From Anaerolineales bacterium (GTDB taxonomy: Bacteria > Chloroflexota > Anaerolineae > 4572-78 > NAK82): 47,364 nt of DNA. Every line of letters starts with the position of its first letter. The first letter of the stretch is position 1. Shown piece after piece: positions 8,504 to 18,588 of this stretch. The stretch covers positions 2,582,279 through 2,629,642 of the forward strand of contig CP070811.1 of the NCBI GenBank assembly GCA_020343875.1, in the 5' to 3' direction. The position numbers were made by a program, and so were the translations under genes. Under the pieces are notes generated by a model. The model worked only from the letters and a program-made list of their open reading frames with translations. It was not told the origin of the DNA and did not search any database.

Positions 8504-9775
8504 ATGAGCCTGCTGGCAGAACACGTTTTACTCCGACACCGAGACGTACCCCATATCCGGGATATCAACGTCTATACCAATCACGGTGGCTATGACGCCC
8601 TGCGTAAGGCGCTCAGCGACATGCGCCCCGAAGAGGTGACCGATGTGGTCAAGGCTGCTGGCCTGCGTGGGCGCGGTGGCGCCGGCTTCCCGGCTGGCGT
8701 TAAGTGGTCTTTCATCCCAGCAGGCGTCAAGCCTGTCTACATCGTCGTCAACGCTGACGAAAGCGAGCCGGGCACTTTCAAGGATCGGGAGATTATCGAG
8801 GCCAACCCGCACCAAATGATCGAAGGTATTGCCCTGTGCGCCTATGCGGTGGGCGCACAAGCGGCTTACGTTTATGGCCGGGGTGAGTTCAAAGGCCCGT
8901 TTGTTGGCCTGCAACAGGCGCTTGATGACGCCTACGAAAAGGGCTTCTTGGGGCGTAACATCTTGAATAGCGACTTTTCCTTTGATATCTATACCCACCT
9001 GGGTGCCGGGGCTTACATCTGCGGCGAAGAGACAGCCTTGCTTGAGAGCCTGGAGGGAAAACTGGGTCAACCCCGCAACAGGCCTCCTTTCCCGGCCCAG
9101 GTTGGGTTGTATAATAAGCCAACTGTCGTCAACAATGTGGAGACTCTGACCAACGTGCCGCCGATTGTGCTCCATGGGGCGCAGTGGTATCGCCAGTTCG
9201 GCACCGATAAGAGCCCGGGCACCAAAATCTTTTGCCTGAGCGGGCACGTGGCCAGGCCGGGCAACTACGAATTGCCCCTGGGCGCTCCGTTGCGCCATCT
9301 CATCGAGGAATGCGGTGGGGGGGTGCCAGGCGGCCGGGCGCTCAAAGCTATTTTGCCGGCCGGTGCCTCGGCGCCAATCCTGCCAGGCCCCGGCTGGGGG
9401 ACAGGCGATATCCTCGACCTCTCCCTGGATTACGAGTCGGTGCAGGCTGCTGGCTCAATGCTGGGCTCTGCCTCCTTTATTGTGATGGACGAGACGGTGG
9501 ATATGGTTTGGGCCGCCAGCAAGATGGCTCACTTCTTCAAGCATGAGAGTTGCGGCAAATGCAGCCCTTGCCGGGAAGGGACCTATTGGGTGGAGGATGT
9601 CTATCATCGCCTGCGTGACGGGAGTGGCCGACCGGGCGACGTGGACCTGCTACTCAACATCGCAGATCAGATGGATGGCAACTGTTTCTGTCTATTAGGT
9701 GAGTTCTCGGTTTGCCCAGTACGCAGCAGCATCCAGCACTTTCGAGACGAATATGAGGCGCTGGTAAAGGGGTAA
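8504..9775 (+). CDS. nuoF: NADH-quinone oxidoreductase subunit F (NADH- and FMN-binding)
   Basis: A 423-residue subunit that oxidises NADH on FMN and passes electrons through cluster N3. Visible are the nucleotide/FMN region GLRGRGGAGFPAGVKW and NADESEPGTFKDR, the loop GAGAYICGEETALLESLEG, and the N3 ligands SCGKCSPCREG with a fourth Cys in GNCFCLLGEF. Its presence shows that this complex I uses NADH rather than only ferredoxin or F420. It lies 18 bp after nuoE. Confidence 0.97.
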   Translation: MSLLAEHVLLRHRDVPHIRDINVYTNHGGYDALRKALSDMRPEEVTDVVKAAGLRGRGGAGFPAGVKWSFIPAGVKPVYIVVNADESEPGTFKDREIIEANPHQMIEGIALCAYAVGAQAAYVYGRGEFKGPFVGLQQALDDAYEKGFLGRNILNSDFSFDIYTHLGAGAYICGEETALLESLEGKLGQPRNRPPFPAQVGLYNKPTVVNNVETLTNVPPIVLHGAQWYRQFGTDKSPGTKIFCLSGHVARPGNYELPLGAPLRHLIEECGGGVPGGRALKAILPAGASAPILPGPGWGTGDILDLSLDYESVQAAGSMLGSASFIVMDETVDMVWAASKMAHFFKHESCGKCSPCREGTYWVEDVYHRLRDGSGRPGDVDLLLNIADQMDGNCFCLLGEFSVCPVRSSIQHFRDEYEALVKG

Positions 9776-9838
9776 GTAGTAGCTCGGAGTCGCAGACGTA
9801 CCGGCTGACTATACGGCAAACGACAAGTTGAGGACGTG

Positions 9839-12508
9839 ATGACAGTTACTCTGACCATTGATGGCCGTCAGGCAACCGTTCCTAAAGGGACGCTCATCGT
9901 CGAGGCGGCCAAGCAGGTGGGGATTGAGATTCCCGTCTTTTGCTACCATCCTAAGTTGGAGCCGGTGGGCATGTGCCGAATGTGCCTGGTGACCGTCGGT
10001 ACGCCACTGGTAAACCGGGCCACTGGTCAGTCCCAGCTCGATGCTGATGGGCTGCCGATCATCCGCTGGTTCCCCAAGCCGCAGACTGCCTGCACCATGT
10101 CTGTTTCCGAGGGTATGGTCGTCATCACTGACAGCCAGGAGGTGGCCGCCGACCGCAAGGCGATTCTGGAGTTCCTGCTAACCAGCCATCCCTTGGACTG
10201 CCCTGTGTGTGACAAGGGAGGCGAGTGTCCCTTACAGGATCTCACCTACCGCCACGGGCCCGGGGTCAGCCGCTTCGACTATGATAGCAAGCATCACAGC
10301 GCGAAACGTTACCCCCTGGGCGACCTGATCGTGCTGGACCGGGAGCGCTGCATTTTGTGCGCACGCTGTACGCGCTTCCAAAGTGAGATCGCCCAAGACC
10401 CGGTGCTGGCTATCGAGAATCGGGGCCGCGACGCCAGGATCGTTAGCTATTCCAATCCCGTCTTTGATAGCCATTACTCCGGTAACACCACCGACATTTG
10501 TCCGGTCGGTGCGCTGACCAGTCGTGATTTTCGATTCCATGCGCGAGCCTGGGAGCTGACGAACATACCCAGTTTGTGCAATCACTGTGGCGTTGGTTGC
10601 AATACGGTCCTCAGTACGCGACGGGGTCAGATCGCGCGCATTATGCCCCGTCAAAATGAAACGGTCAATGAAGTTTGGATTTGTGACAAGGGACGCTTCG
10701 GCCATCACTTCAACAGCAGCCCCTATCGCCTGACCATGCCGCTGATACGGCGTGACGGTGAATTGGTCGAAGCCTCCTGGGACGACGCCCTGCAGCACGT
10801 AGCCAGTCGCCTGACCAGCATCATAGAGGCGCACGGTTCTGACAGCATCGGTGGTATTGCCGGCGCTTGCCTGCCCAACGAAGATCTTTATTTGTTCCAA
10901 AAATTCTTGCGTGAGGTTATTGGGACGCACAATGTAGATCACCGGGTGGGGTTGAGCGCCACCTTTGAGGATGACACCGTTTACGCGGTTGGTGTGGGAA
11001 CAGGTACCGACCTGGGGCGAGTTGGGCGAGACACGGCGTTTCTGGTCATTGGCAGCGATTTGGATCAGGAAGCACCTATCCTTTATCTGCGGGTGGCTGG
11101 TGCCGCTCGCCACGGCGCAACGCTCATTACTGCCGGCGGCCGGCCCACCAAGCTTGACAAGCAGTCCAATCATTCCCTCCGCTATCGCTATGGCACCGCG
11201 ACACACTTGCTGCTGGGCATGATACACGTCATTCTAGAGGCGAATCTGACTGGCAACGAAACTGTCCCACATCGCGTGAATGGCCTGAATGAGCTGCGGG
11301 CCAATGTTGCAGACTGGGCGCCGGAGCGTGTGGCAGAGATCACCGGCGTTCCCCCGGACGAGATTCGTGCCGCTGCCCGCGCGTTTGGGGAAGCGAAGAA
11401 CGGTATAGTTCTTTATGGCCCTGAAGGGTTAGGCTGGGGTAACGGTACCCAGGGGACTTCTTGGGAGGCGGGATCGCCGTTGCGCCAGGCGGTCGCCAAC
11501 CTGGTCACGTTGACCGGTTTCATAGGCCGGCCCAACAACGGTGTTATCGCGGTACTCCCTCACGCCAACAGCCGGGGTGCCGCTGATCTGGGAGTGGTCC
11601 CGGACCGGCTGCCTGGCTATGTCCCGGCCGAGAGGCCTGGCCTAAACGCTCAGGAGATGCTGGGCGGTGGCGTGCGTGCGTTGCTGGTCGCCGGAGCTGA
11701 TCCACTGGCGGGAGTCACCCTCGCTGATGAGCTGGAATTTCTGGTGGTGCAGGAACTTTTCCTTACCCAGACGGCCCAGCAAGCCGACGTGATACTCCCG
11801 GCGGCAGCTCTCGCGGAACGGGACGGCACCTTTACTAACCTGGAACGTTGGGTCCAACGCTTCGATCCTGGACTGCCCGTTCCTGGTCAGGCTCGGCCTG
11901 ATTGGACGATTATCCGCCAGCTGGCGGTCCTGCTGGGGGCTGATTGGGCCTACGCGACAGTTGGCGGTGTACTGGCTGAGATGGCGCAGGCCATCCCTCT
12001 TTATAGGGGAATGAGCTACGAGCAGTTGTCGCAGCCAGTATCCCTCTCTCGCCGTATGTCACACTACATATACGCTGGGATGAGTTTCCAGGCCGAGATG
12101 CGGGAGGGTATGCAATGGCCTGCCCTGGCCGAGGACGGGTCGGCCAAGTTGGAGCTGGACTGGCTTGATCCGCCTGCTCCCCCCGCCGAAGGTGACGGAT
12201 TCACGTTGGTGGCACCTCGGGTGCTTTATGACGGGGGCACTCTGCTGGGCCAGGCTGAGATACTGGGCACCCGTCTGGTGCAGCCCCACATTGCCCTCTC
12301 TAGCGCCGATGCGGCGGCCTTGGGCGTGCTGGATGGCCAAGGCCTGCAGGTGTCGGCGAATGGACAGAGCATTAGCCTACCTGCTCGAGTGGATGGCCTG
12401 GTGCCCCAAGGGGTCGTCGCCATCCCGCGCAACTTGAAGGGCGCGCCTGCCGAGTCGTTGCTGGGGGAAGGGCGTATCTTTAGTCGGGTCAAGGTGGTCA
12501 AAGGGTAG
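9839..12508 (+). CDS. nuoG: NADH-quinone oxidoreductase subunit G
   Basis: An 889-residue iron-sulphur subunit of the NADH module. The N-terminal ferredoxin-like domain has VFCYHPKLEPVGMCRMC plus QTAC for N1b. Next come the His-containing cluster motif HPLDCPVCDKGGECPLQD and CILCARC with a distant ICPVGAL. The molybdopterin-oxidoreductase-like region opens with CNHCGVGC and a Cys about 27 residues later (WICDKG), the extra cluster called N7 that many species lack. A C-terminal MopB-binding-like domain (from about residue 780) is present. GTG 9836 is in frame, but GAGG at 9830-9833 fits ATG 9839. Confidence 0.95.
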   Translation: MTVTLTIDGRQATVPKGTLIVEAAKQVGIEIPVFCYHPKLEPVGMCRMCLVTVGTPLVNRATGQSQLDADGLPIIRWFPKPQTACTMSVSEGMVVITDSQEVAADRKAILEFLLTSHPLDCPVCDKGGECPLQDLTYRHGPGVSRFDYDSKHHSAKRYPLGDLIVLDRERCILCARCTRFQSEIAQDPVLAIENRGRDARIVSYSNPVFDSHYSGNTTDICPVGALTSRDFRFHARAWELTNIPSLCNHCGVGCNTVLSTRRGQIARIMPRQNETVNEVWICDKGRFGHHFNSSPYRLTMPLIRRDGELVEASWDDALQHVASRLTSIIEAHGSDSIGGIAGACLPNEDLYLFQKFLREVIGTHNVDHRVGLSATFEDDTVYAVGVGTGTDLGRVGRDTAFLVIGSDLDQEAPILYLRVAGAARHGATLITAGGRPTKLDKQSNHSLRYRYGTATHLLLGMIHVILEANLTGNETVPHRVNGLNELRANVADWAPERVAEITGVPPDEIRAAARAFGEAKNGIVLYGPEGLGWGNGTQGTSWEAGSPLRQAVANLVTLTGFIGRPNNGVIAVLPHANSRGAADLGVVPDRLPGYVPAERPGLNAQEMLGGGVRALLVAGADPLAGVTLADELEFLVVQELFLTQTAQQADVILPAAALAERDGTFTNLERWVQRFDPGLPVPGQARPDWTIIRQLAVLLGADWAYATVGGVLAEMAQAIPLYRGMSYEQLSQPVSLSRRMSHYIYAGMSFQAEMREGMQWPALAEDGSAKLELDWLDPPAPPAEGDGFTLVAPRVLYDGGTLLGQAEILGTRLVQPHIALSSADAAALGVLDGQGLQVSANGQSISLPARVDGLVPQGVVAIPRNLKGAPAESLLGEGRIFSRVKVVKG

Positions 12509-12527
12509 AGCGAGGTAATTCTAAGTC

Positions 12528-13535
12528 ATGGATTGGATTTCGTTGCTTCTCGTCCCTGCCATTAAGAGCTTGGTGGTGGTAGTAGCTTTGCTAACCGGCT
12601 TTGCATACCTTAGCTACGTCGAGCGCAAGCTGGTGGCTCGCTTTCAGGTGCGCTACGGCCCCAATCGGGCAGGGCCTTTCGGCATCTTGCAGCCCATTTC
12701 GGATGCATTGAAGATGGTCTTCAAGGAAGAGATTGTTCCCCTGAATGTGGATCACGTCGTCTATCTGTTGTCGCCGGCCCTGACGGTCATGCCTGCGTTG
12801 GTCATCTGGGCCGTGATCCCGGTCAGCGGGGCTTCGTTTACTCTCTTCGGCCAGACGATTACCCCTTACGTGTCGGATGTCAATGTGGGTTTGCTATACA
12901 TCTTGGCGATTGCCAGCCTGGCGACCTACGGCATTGTACTGGCAGGCTGGAGCAGCAACAACAAATACTCGCTACTGGGTGCACTGCGGACCAGCTCCCA
13001 GATGCTCAGCTATGAGTTGCCAATGGGCATCACTCTGGTGAGCGTGCTGCTGATCGCCGGCTCACTCAGCTTGGTGGATATAGTCCAGGCACAGAGAGGG
13101 GTGTGGTTTGCCTTACTGCAACCCATTGGCTTCATTATCTACTTTATCTGCGGGCTGGCCGAGGCTGGTCGCTCTCCATTTGACCTGCCGGAGACAGAGA
13201 ACGAACTGGTATCAGGTTTCGCAACCGAGTATGGCGGCATCAAGTTTGCCCTCTTCTTTATGGGCGAATACATTCATATGATCACCATCAGCGCCCTGGC
13301 CACCACCTTTTTCCTGGGCGGATGGTATGGGCCCTTTGTGAACCAGATCCCCGTTCTGGGTTTGGTGTATTTCCTGATTAAAGTAGCGTTCATGATCTTC
13401 TTGATCGTCTGGATACGCGCCAGTCTGCCTCGGATCCGATACGACAAGTTGATGCATTTCTGTTGGAAGTTTCTGCTACCGCTTTCACTTTTGAACCTGG
13501 TGGTGACAGCAGTGGTGCTGGTGCTGGTGGGATAA
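12528..13535 (+). CDS. nuoH: NADH-quinone oxidoreductase subunit H
   Basis: A 335-residue multi-spanning membrane subunit at the base of the peripheral arm, forming part of the quinone chamber. It has about eight hydrophobic helices. The conserved YVERKLVARFQVRYGPNRAG follows the first helix, and GLAEAGRSPFDLPETENELV is the charged loop lining the quinone tunnel. Length is normal. It starts 19 bp after nuoG. Confidence 0.97.
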   Translation: MDWISLLLVPAIKSLVVVVALLTGFAYLSYVERKLVARFQVRYGPNRAGPFGILQPISDALKMVFKEEIVPLNVDHVVYLLSPALTVMPALVIWAVIPVSGASFTLFGQTITPYVSDVNVGLLYILAIASLATYGIVLAGWSSNNKYSLLGALRTSSQMLSYELPMGITLVSVLLIAGSLSLVDIVQAQRGVWFALLQPIGFIIYFICGLAEAGRSPFDLPETENELVSGFATEYGGIKFALFFMGEYIHMITISALATTFFLGGWYGPFVNQIPVLGLVYFLIKVAFMIFLIVWIRASLPRIRYDKLMHFCWKFLLPLSLLNLVVTAVVLVLVG

Positions 13536-13580
13536 CGGGGGCGCTTGGTTACTTGGTCAACTATGTGTTGGAGTAATACG

Positions 13581-14090
13581 ATGTTGAGAGAGGTTTGGAG
13601 CGGTTCAATAGAGATTTTGCGGGCGATGTGGATTACCCTCAAACATTTCTTTAGGCCGCCGGTGACGAACCAGTATCCCGATGATCGGGTGCCCGTCTAT
13701 CCTCGCTTCCGGGCGCGACATGTGCTCAAGCGCTATGAGAATGGCCTGGAGCGCTGCATCGGTTGCTCGTTGTGTGCGGCTGCTTGCCCCACAGATTGCA
13801 TCTTGGTGATCGCGGCCGAAAATACCGAGGAGAATCGTCGTTCGCCTGGTGAGCGTTACGCCGAAGTTTATGAAATCAACCTATTACGGTGCATCTTCTG
13901 TGGCTACTGCGCCGAGGCTTGTCCTACCGAGGCTATCGTGTTGGAGCACGACTTCGAGCTGTCAACCCATAATCGTTGGGATGCGATTATTACGCAGGAG
14001 GAGTTGTTGGAGCCTCACGAACCAGATTACATTCTCATCCGCGACGACCAGGTGTGGGTCGAGCCAAAGTGGGGGCATCTAACAAAGTAA
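13581..14090 (+). CDS. nuoI: NADH-quinone oxidoreductase subunit I
   Basis: A 169-residue ferredoxin-like subunit holding clusters N6a and N6b, which carry electrons toward NuoB. Two complete motifs are seen: CIGCSLCAAACP (C59, C62, C65, C69) and CIFCGYCAEACP. The N-terminal amphipathic helix (WITLKHFFRPP) docks it to the membrane arm. The frame is open from a TTG at 13545, but the ATG at 13581 has GGAG at correct distance and gives the usual length. Confidence 0.96.
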   Translation: MLREVWSGSIEILRAMWITLKHFFRPPVTNQYPDDRVPVYPRFRARHVLKRYENGLERCIGCSLCAAACPTDCILVIAAENTEENRRSPGERYAEVYEINLLRCIFCGYCAEACPTEAIVLEHDFELSTHNRWDAIITQEELLEPHEPDYILIRDDQVWVEPKWGHLTK

Positions 14091-14173
14091 TCAAGCCGCG
14101 GATCAGCAAATCAGCCAGTTGGCGGGCCGATGAGATGAGTTGCATAGATCCGCAGTCATTGGGGAATGGTAGT

Positions 14174-14731
14174 ATGGCTCAACAATTGCAGCAAGGGTTG
14201 TTCCTGGCGCTGGCCGGAGTGGCGGTGGTGGCCGCGCTGGGAGTGATTTTCAACCGGAATGCAGTCCACAGCGCGCTATCGTTGTTGGCGAACTTTGTGG
14301 CATTGGCAATGCTCTACGTGTTGCTCAACGCCCAATTCATCGCCATAGTGCAGGTGGCTGTCTATGCAGGCGCCATTGTCGTGCTCTTCTTGTTTGTGGT
14401 GATGTTGTTGGGGGCCGGGGGTGAAATGCAGATGGGAGGCTGGCTCAACTGGCGCACGGCGTTCATAGTGGCAGCCGCCTTGGTCTTGCTGACTTTGACT
14501 GGCACCGCGGTGTTTGAAGGGACGATCAACGGTGCCATAGGCACCGCCACGCCGGAGCAAATCGCCCAGGTGGGCCAGACCGAGGCGGTAGGCACGGCCC
14601 TATTCACCGATTATCTGCTGCCTTTTGAATTGGCTTCGGTGCTGCTGCTGGTAGGTATGCTGGGGGCAGTGGTGCTCGGCCAGCGGTGGCGGGGGGCAAT
14701 TGCTGGTCGCCCGTCAGGCGAGGCAGAATGA
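14174..14731 (+). CDS. nuoJ: NADH-quinone oxidoreductase subunit J
   Basis: A 185-residue membrane subunit with five hydrophobic helices. The conserved third helix reads VQVAVYAGAIVVLFLFVVMLL, including the pi-bulge region that takes part in coupling. The open frame extends back to 13976, overlapping nuoI with non-family sequence; ATG 14174 (GGGGAATGGTAGT upstream) begins the family-like N-terminus MAQQLQQGLFLALAG. Confidence 0.94.
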   Translation: MAQQLQQGLFLALAGVAVVAALGVIFNRNAVHSALSLLANFVALAMLYVLLNAQFIAIVQVAVYAGAIVVLFLFVVMLLGAGGEMQMGGWLNWRTAFIVAAALVLLTLTGTAVFEGTINGAIGTATPEQIAQVGQTEAVGTALFTDYLLPFELASVLLLVGMLGAVVLGQRWRGAIAGRPSGEAE

Positions 14732-14753
14732 CGAAAAAGGAAGGTGAGGCACT

Positions 14754-15062
14754 GTGACCGCTGTCCCAACCTCATGGTTTCTGTTATTGAGTGCGATCTT
14801 GTTCGTCATTGGGGCGGGGGGCGTTCTGCTTCGACGTAACGTGCTCATTATGCTCATGTCTGTCGAGATGATGATGAATGCTGTCAACCTCACCTTCATC
14901 GCCTTGTCACGTCACCTCAGCTCACTTACCGGCCAGATATTCGTCTTTATGGTGATGGCCGTGGCTGCTGTTGAGGTGGCGGTAGGATTGGCTATTCTGA
15001 TTGAACTGAACCGTCTGCGCGCGACGACTGACGTGGACGATGTTTCGTCATTGAAGGGGTAG
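14754..15062 (+). CDS. nuoK: NADH-quinone oxidoreductase subunit K
   Basis: A 102-residue membrane subunit with three helices. Family residues include the glutamates in MLMSVEMMMNAVNLTF and AAVEVAVGLAILI, which sit on the proton path, and RNVLIML. Translation starts at GTG 14754 with GGTGAGG four bases upstream. Two bases separate its stop from nuoL. Confidence 0.97.
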   Translation: MTAVPTSWFLLLSAILFVIGAGGVLLRRNVLIMLMSVEMMMNAVNLTFIALSRHLSSLTGQIFVFMVMAVAAVEVAVGLAILIELNRLRATTDVDDVSSLKG

Positions 15063-15064
15063 CA

Positions 15065-17047
15065 ATGATTATCCAATCCATCTGGCTGGCCATCGCGTTT
15101 CCGCTGGCCGGGCTGCTATTCAATGGACTGCTTGGCCGGCGATTAGGGCGAGGGGTTGTGGGCATTGTTGGCCCGGGCACGGTCGCCTTGGCCTTTGTCG
15201 TCGGCCTCTTTGCCGGCTTGGATTTGTTAGCCTTGCCCGCTCAGGACCGAGCCATAGTCGTGACCCTGTGGAACTGGATCAGCGTAGGCAGCTTCCGGGC
15301 GGGGATGAGTCTACTGGCCGACCCGCTTTCGGTGTTAATGGTGTTGGTCGTCACTGGCGTGGGTTTCCTGATTCATGTCTATTCCATTGGCTACATGGAA
15401 CATGAAGAAGATCGACTTTACGCCCGCTTTTTCACCTTCCTCAATCTCTTCATCGTTTCGATGCTTATCTTGGTGCTGGCTGACAACTACCTGCTGATGT
15501 ACGTCGGCTGGGAATTGGTGGGCGTGTGCTCGTATTTGCTCATTGGCTTCTGGTTCCGCAGGGGTGACGATCCGCAGGATCCAGTCCGCCTTAAGGACGG
15601 CGAGCTTGTGCCCGTTCCGGCCAACCTGAACCCCGCTGATTCGGGCAAGAAGGCCTTCATTGTTAACCGGGTGGGCGACTTTGGTTTTGCCCTGGGTGTC
15701 TTTCTGATCTGGACCACCTTCGGCACGCTGAACTTCGCCGATGTGTTTGGCGCAGCGCCGGAGATCGCCAGTGGGACGGTCACAGTCATCACGCTGCTGC
15801 TCTTCGTCGGGGCGGTGGGCAAGAGCGCACAATTGCCGCTCTACGTCTGGTTGCCTGATGCGATGGCTGGCCCGACCCCAGTGTCGGCCCTGATTCATGC
15901 GGCCACCATGGTGACGGCCGGCGTCTATATGGTTGCTCGCAGCCACGCCCTTTACGCATTGGCCCCGACCACTTCGCTGGTGGTGGCGCTAGTTGGGGTG
16001 ATTACTGCTCTCTACGCGGCCACAATTGCTCTGGTGCAGACTGATCTGAAGCGGGTGCTGGCCTACTCTACCATCAGCCAGCTCGGCTACATGTTTCTGG
16101 CGGTGGGGGTGGGAGCTTACGCATCTGGCATGTTTCATCTGACTACCCATGCCTTTTTCAAGGCGTTGCTCTTTTTGGCCGCTGGCAGCGTGATGCATGC
16201 CTTGGGCGACGTGATTGACATCCGCCGCATGGGTGGGCTGCGCCAGAAGATGCCACGCACCTACTGGACCTTCGTCATCGGTGCACTGGCACTGGCTGGC
16301 TTCCCCTTGACGTCAGGTTTCTTCTCCAAGGATGAAATACTGGCCAAGGCCTTCGAATTTTCCCCAATTCTTTGGGCGCTGGGCCTGCTCACTGCTTTGC
16401 TGACAGGTTTCTATACCTTCCGTGCTCTCTTTGTTGCCTTTTGGGGCAGCGCACGCGATCAGGAACTCTTCGATCATGCCCACGAGTCACCGGGGGTGAT
16501 GACCTGGCCACTGATCCTGCTGGCAGGCCTGGCACTTTTTGGCGGCATTTTGGGGCTGCCGCAGATTCTTGGAGTAGATCACGCACTCGCAGGATGGCTG
16601 CACCCCGCTTTTGCCGATCTGGAAGGGGAAGGGGCCGAAGCAATCCATCATGGGCTCTCGGCCGGGTTGGAATGGGGATTGCTTGGCCTGTCGAGCGTTA
16701 TTGCACTGCTGGGCATCGGACTGGCCTACTGGTTCTACGTGGCCAACCCGGGTTGGCCTGCTGATCTTGCCGTGCGTTTCAAATCGGTTTTTAAGCTGCT
16801 GGTCAACAAGTATTACGTAGATGACTTGTACGATTTGCTGTTCGTGGATCCTGGTAAGGCGTTAGCTCGCTTCTGCGCGCAAGGCATTGACAATGCTGCG
16901 ATTGACGGGATCATAGACGGCGGCGCGCGCCTGATTGTCCAGGGTGGGGCCTGGCTGGGTCGCTTGCAGACTGGCTTCATCCGGCATTACGCACTGGCCA
17001 TGTTTTTGGGAGTGATCGTTGTGGTTGCCTACTTTTTCCTGCGATGA
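15065..17047 (+). CDS. nuoL: NADH-quinone oxidoreductase subunit L
   Basis: A 660-residue antiporter-like subunit at the far end of the membrane arm, with the long lateral helix expected in its C-terminal third. Signatures include [22 protein letters not shown]-type sequence near residue 145, [27 protein letters not shown] near 260, and [18 protein letters not shown]-type sequence near 330. A moderate insert (about residues 160-195, RKGDDPQDP-like) follows the WELVG helix. Length is at the upper end of the normal range. Confidence 0.96.
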   Translation: [660 protein letters not shown]

Positions 17048-17075
17048 GCGTAAAGCTTAAGGCGTAGAACGTAAA

Positions 17076-18578
17076 ATGAACTCAATGGACTTCCCCTTGC
17101 TTTCTCTGCTATTGGCCCTGCCGGTTGCAGGGGCTATTCTGGTAGCTTTGCTGCCCCGAGAGCGAACCGAGTTGGTGAAAGGGGTCGCTTTCGCTACCTG
17201 CGTAGCCGCCTTGGTCCTGTCGCTGCCGCTCTACTTCAATTTCCAGCCCGGTGTGACCGGCTTTCAGTTTGAAGAGGTGACGGACTGGATCCCTGGCCTG
17301 AACATTAGCTACCACGTGGGCGTGGATGGTATCAGCCTCTTCCTGGTGCTGCTGACGACGCTGCTCAGTGCGGTAGCTGTGCTCAGCTCGTGGACGGCTA
17401 TCACCGAGCAGGTCAAAGAGTACATGGCCTTGATGCTGCTGATGGAGACCGCTATGCTGGGCGTCTTCGTGTCCCTGGACCTGTTCCTCTTCTACGTCTT
17501 CTGGGAAGCGAGTCTCATCCCCATGGCATTGCTTATTGGGCGCTGGGGCGGGACACGGCGGATATACGCGGCCATCAAGTTCTTCCTATTCACCATGGCT
17601 GGCAGCGCACTGATGCTGGTAGCAACCATCGTGCTCTACCTGTGGGGTGGCGGTACCAGCGACCTTCCGAAACTCCTGAGCAGCCAGATCCCGGCCTGGC
17701 TTCAAGTCTGGCTCTTTGCTGCTTTTGCCCTGGCCTTTGCGGTTAAGGTGCCGCTCTTTCCACTCCACACCTGGTTGCCGGCGGCTCATGTGGAAGCCCC
17801 CACGGCCGGCTCGATCATCCTGGCCGGGGTGTTACTCAAGATGGGAGCCTACGGCTACTTGCGATTTGCCCTGCCCCTGTTTCCCGATGCTGTGCCCTTG
17901 TTTGCGCCCTGGCTATCGATCCTGGCCCTGATCGGCATCGTCTATGGCGCGTTGGTGGCACTGGCCCAAGAGGACGTGAAGAGCTTGGTGGCCTATTCCA
18001 GCGTGGCTCACATGGGCTTCATCGTGCTTGGCACCTTTGCCTTGACGCCTCAGGCGGTCAGCGGCGCTGTGCTGCAAATGGTGAACCATGGTCTGAGCAC
18101 GGGGGGCCTCTTCTTGCTGGTAGGCGTGCTTTACGAGCGGCGCCATACCCGCCTGTTGAAAGACTATGGAGGCATCTGGGTAAAAGCTCCTATCTTTGGC
18201 TCCTTTTTCATTATCACTGCCCTGTCCTCGGTGGGGTTGCCGGGCATGAATGGTTTCGTGGGTGAGTTCACTATCTTGCTGGGCACTTTCCGCGTGAACG
18301 TGGTCTACGCTGCCATCGCTACCTTCGGCATCGTGCTGGCTGCCTGGTACCTGCTGGTCGCTGTCCGCCGCTTGCTCTTTGGCCCACTCAATCCAGCCAA
18401 CACCGATTTGAGCGACATGAACGCCCGCGAGATTGCGGTCATGCTGCCGTTGGTGGTTTTCTTCTTCGTCATTGGCCTTTTCCCTAACCTTTTCTTCCAG
18501 AAGATCAACCCGGCGGTGGAAACCATGACTTCCCAGGTGACGCAGACGAGGGCGGTTGCGGAAATGAGTAACGAGTAA
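17076..18578 (+). CDS. nuoM: NADH-quinone oxidoreductase subunit M
   Basis: A 500-residue proton-pumping antiporter-like subunit. It shows HVGVDGISLFLVLLT near residue 80, the key glutamate helix FYVFWEASLIPMALLIG near 140, VPLFPLHTWLPAAHVEAPT near 225, and DVKSLVAYSSVAHMGF near 305. About 14 hydrophobic helices are visible. It lies 28 bp after nuoL. Confidence 0.97.
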   Translation: MNSMDFPLLSLLLALPVAGAILVALLPRERTELVKGVAFATCVAALVLSLPLYFNFQPGVTGFQFEEVTDWIPGLNISYHVGVDGISLFLVLLTTLLSAVAVLSSWTAITEQVKEYMALMLLMETAMLGVFVSLDLFLFYVFWEASLIPMALLIGRWGGTRRIYAAIKFFLFTMAGSALMLVATIVLYLWGGGTSDLPKLLSSQIPAWLQVWLFAAFALAFAVKVPLFPLHTWLPAAHVEAPTAGSIILAGVLLKMGAYGYLRFALPLFPDAVPLFAPWLSILALIGIVYGALVALAQEDVKSLVAYSSVAHMGFIVLGTFALTPQAVSGAVLQMVNHGLSTGGLFLLVGVLYERRHTRLLKDYGGIWVKAPIFGSFFIITALSSVGLPGMNGFVGEFTILLGTFRVNVVYAAIATFGIVLAAWYLLVAVRRLLFGPLNPANTDLSDMNAREIAVMLPLVVFFFVIGLFPNLFFQKINPAVETMTSQVTQTRAVAEMSNE

Positions 18579-18588
18579 GGAATTATCC

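Noticed and set aside
13976-14173. Long N-terminal extension of nuoJ
   Set aside because: It overlaps nuoI in another frame, is polar and basic and unlike the family; the ATG at 14174 gives a normal NuoJ.
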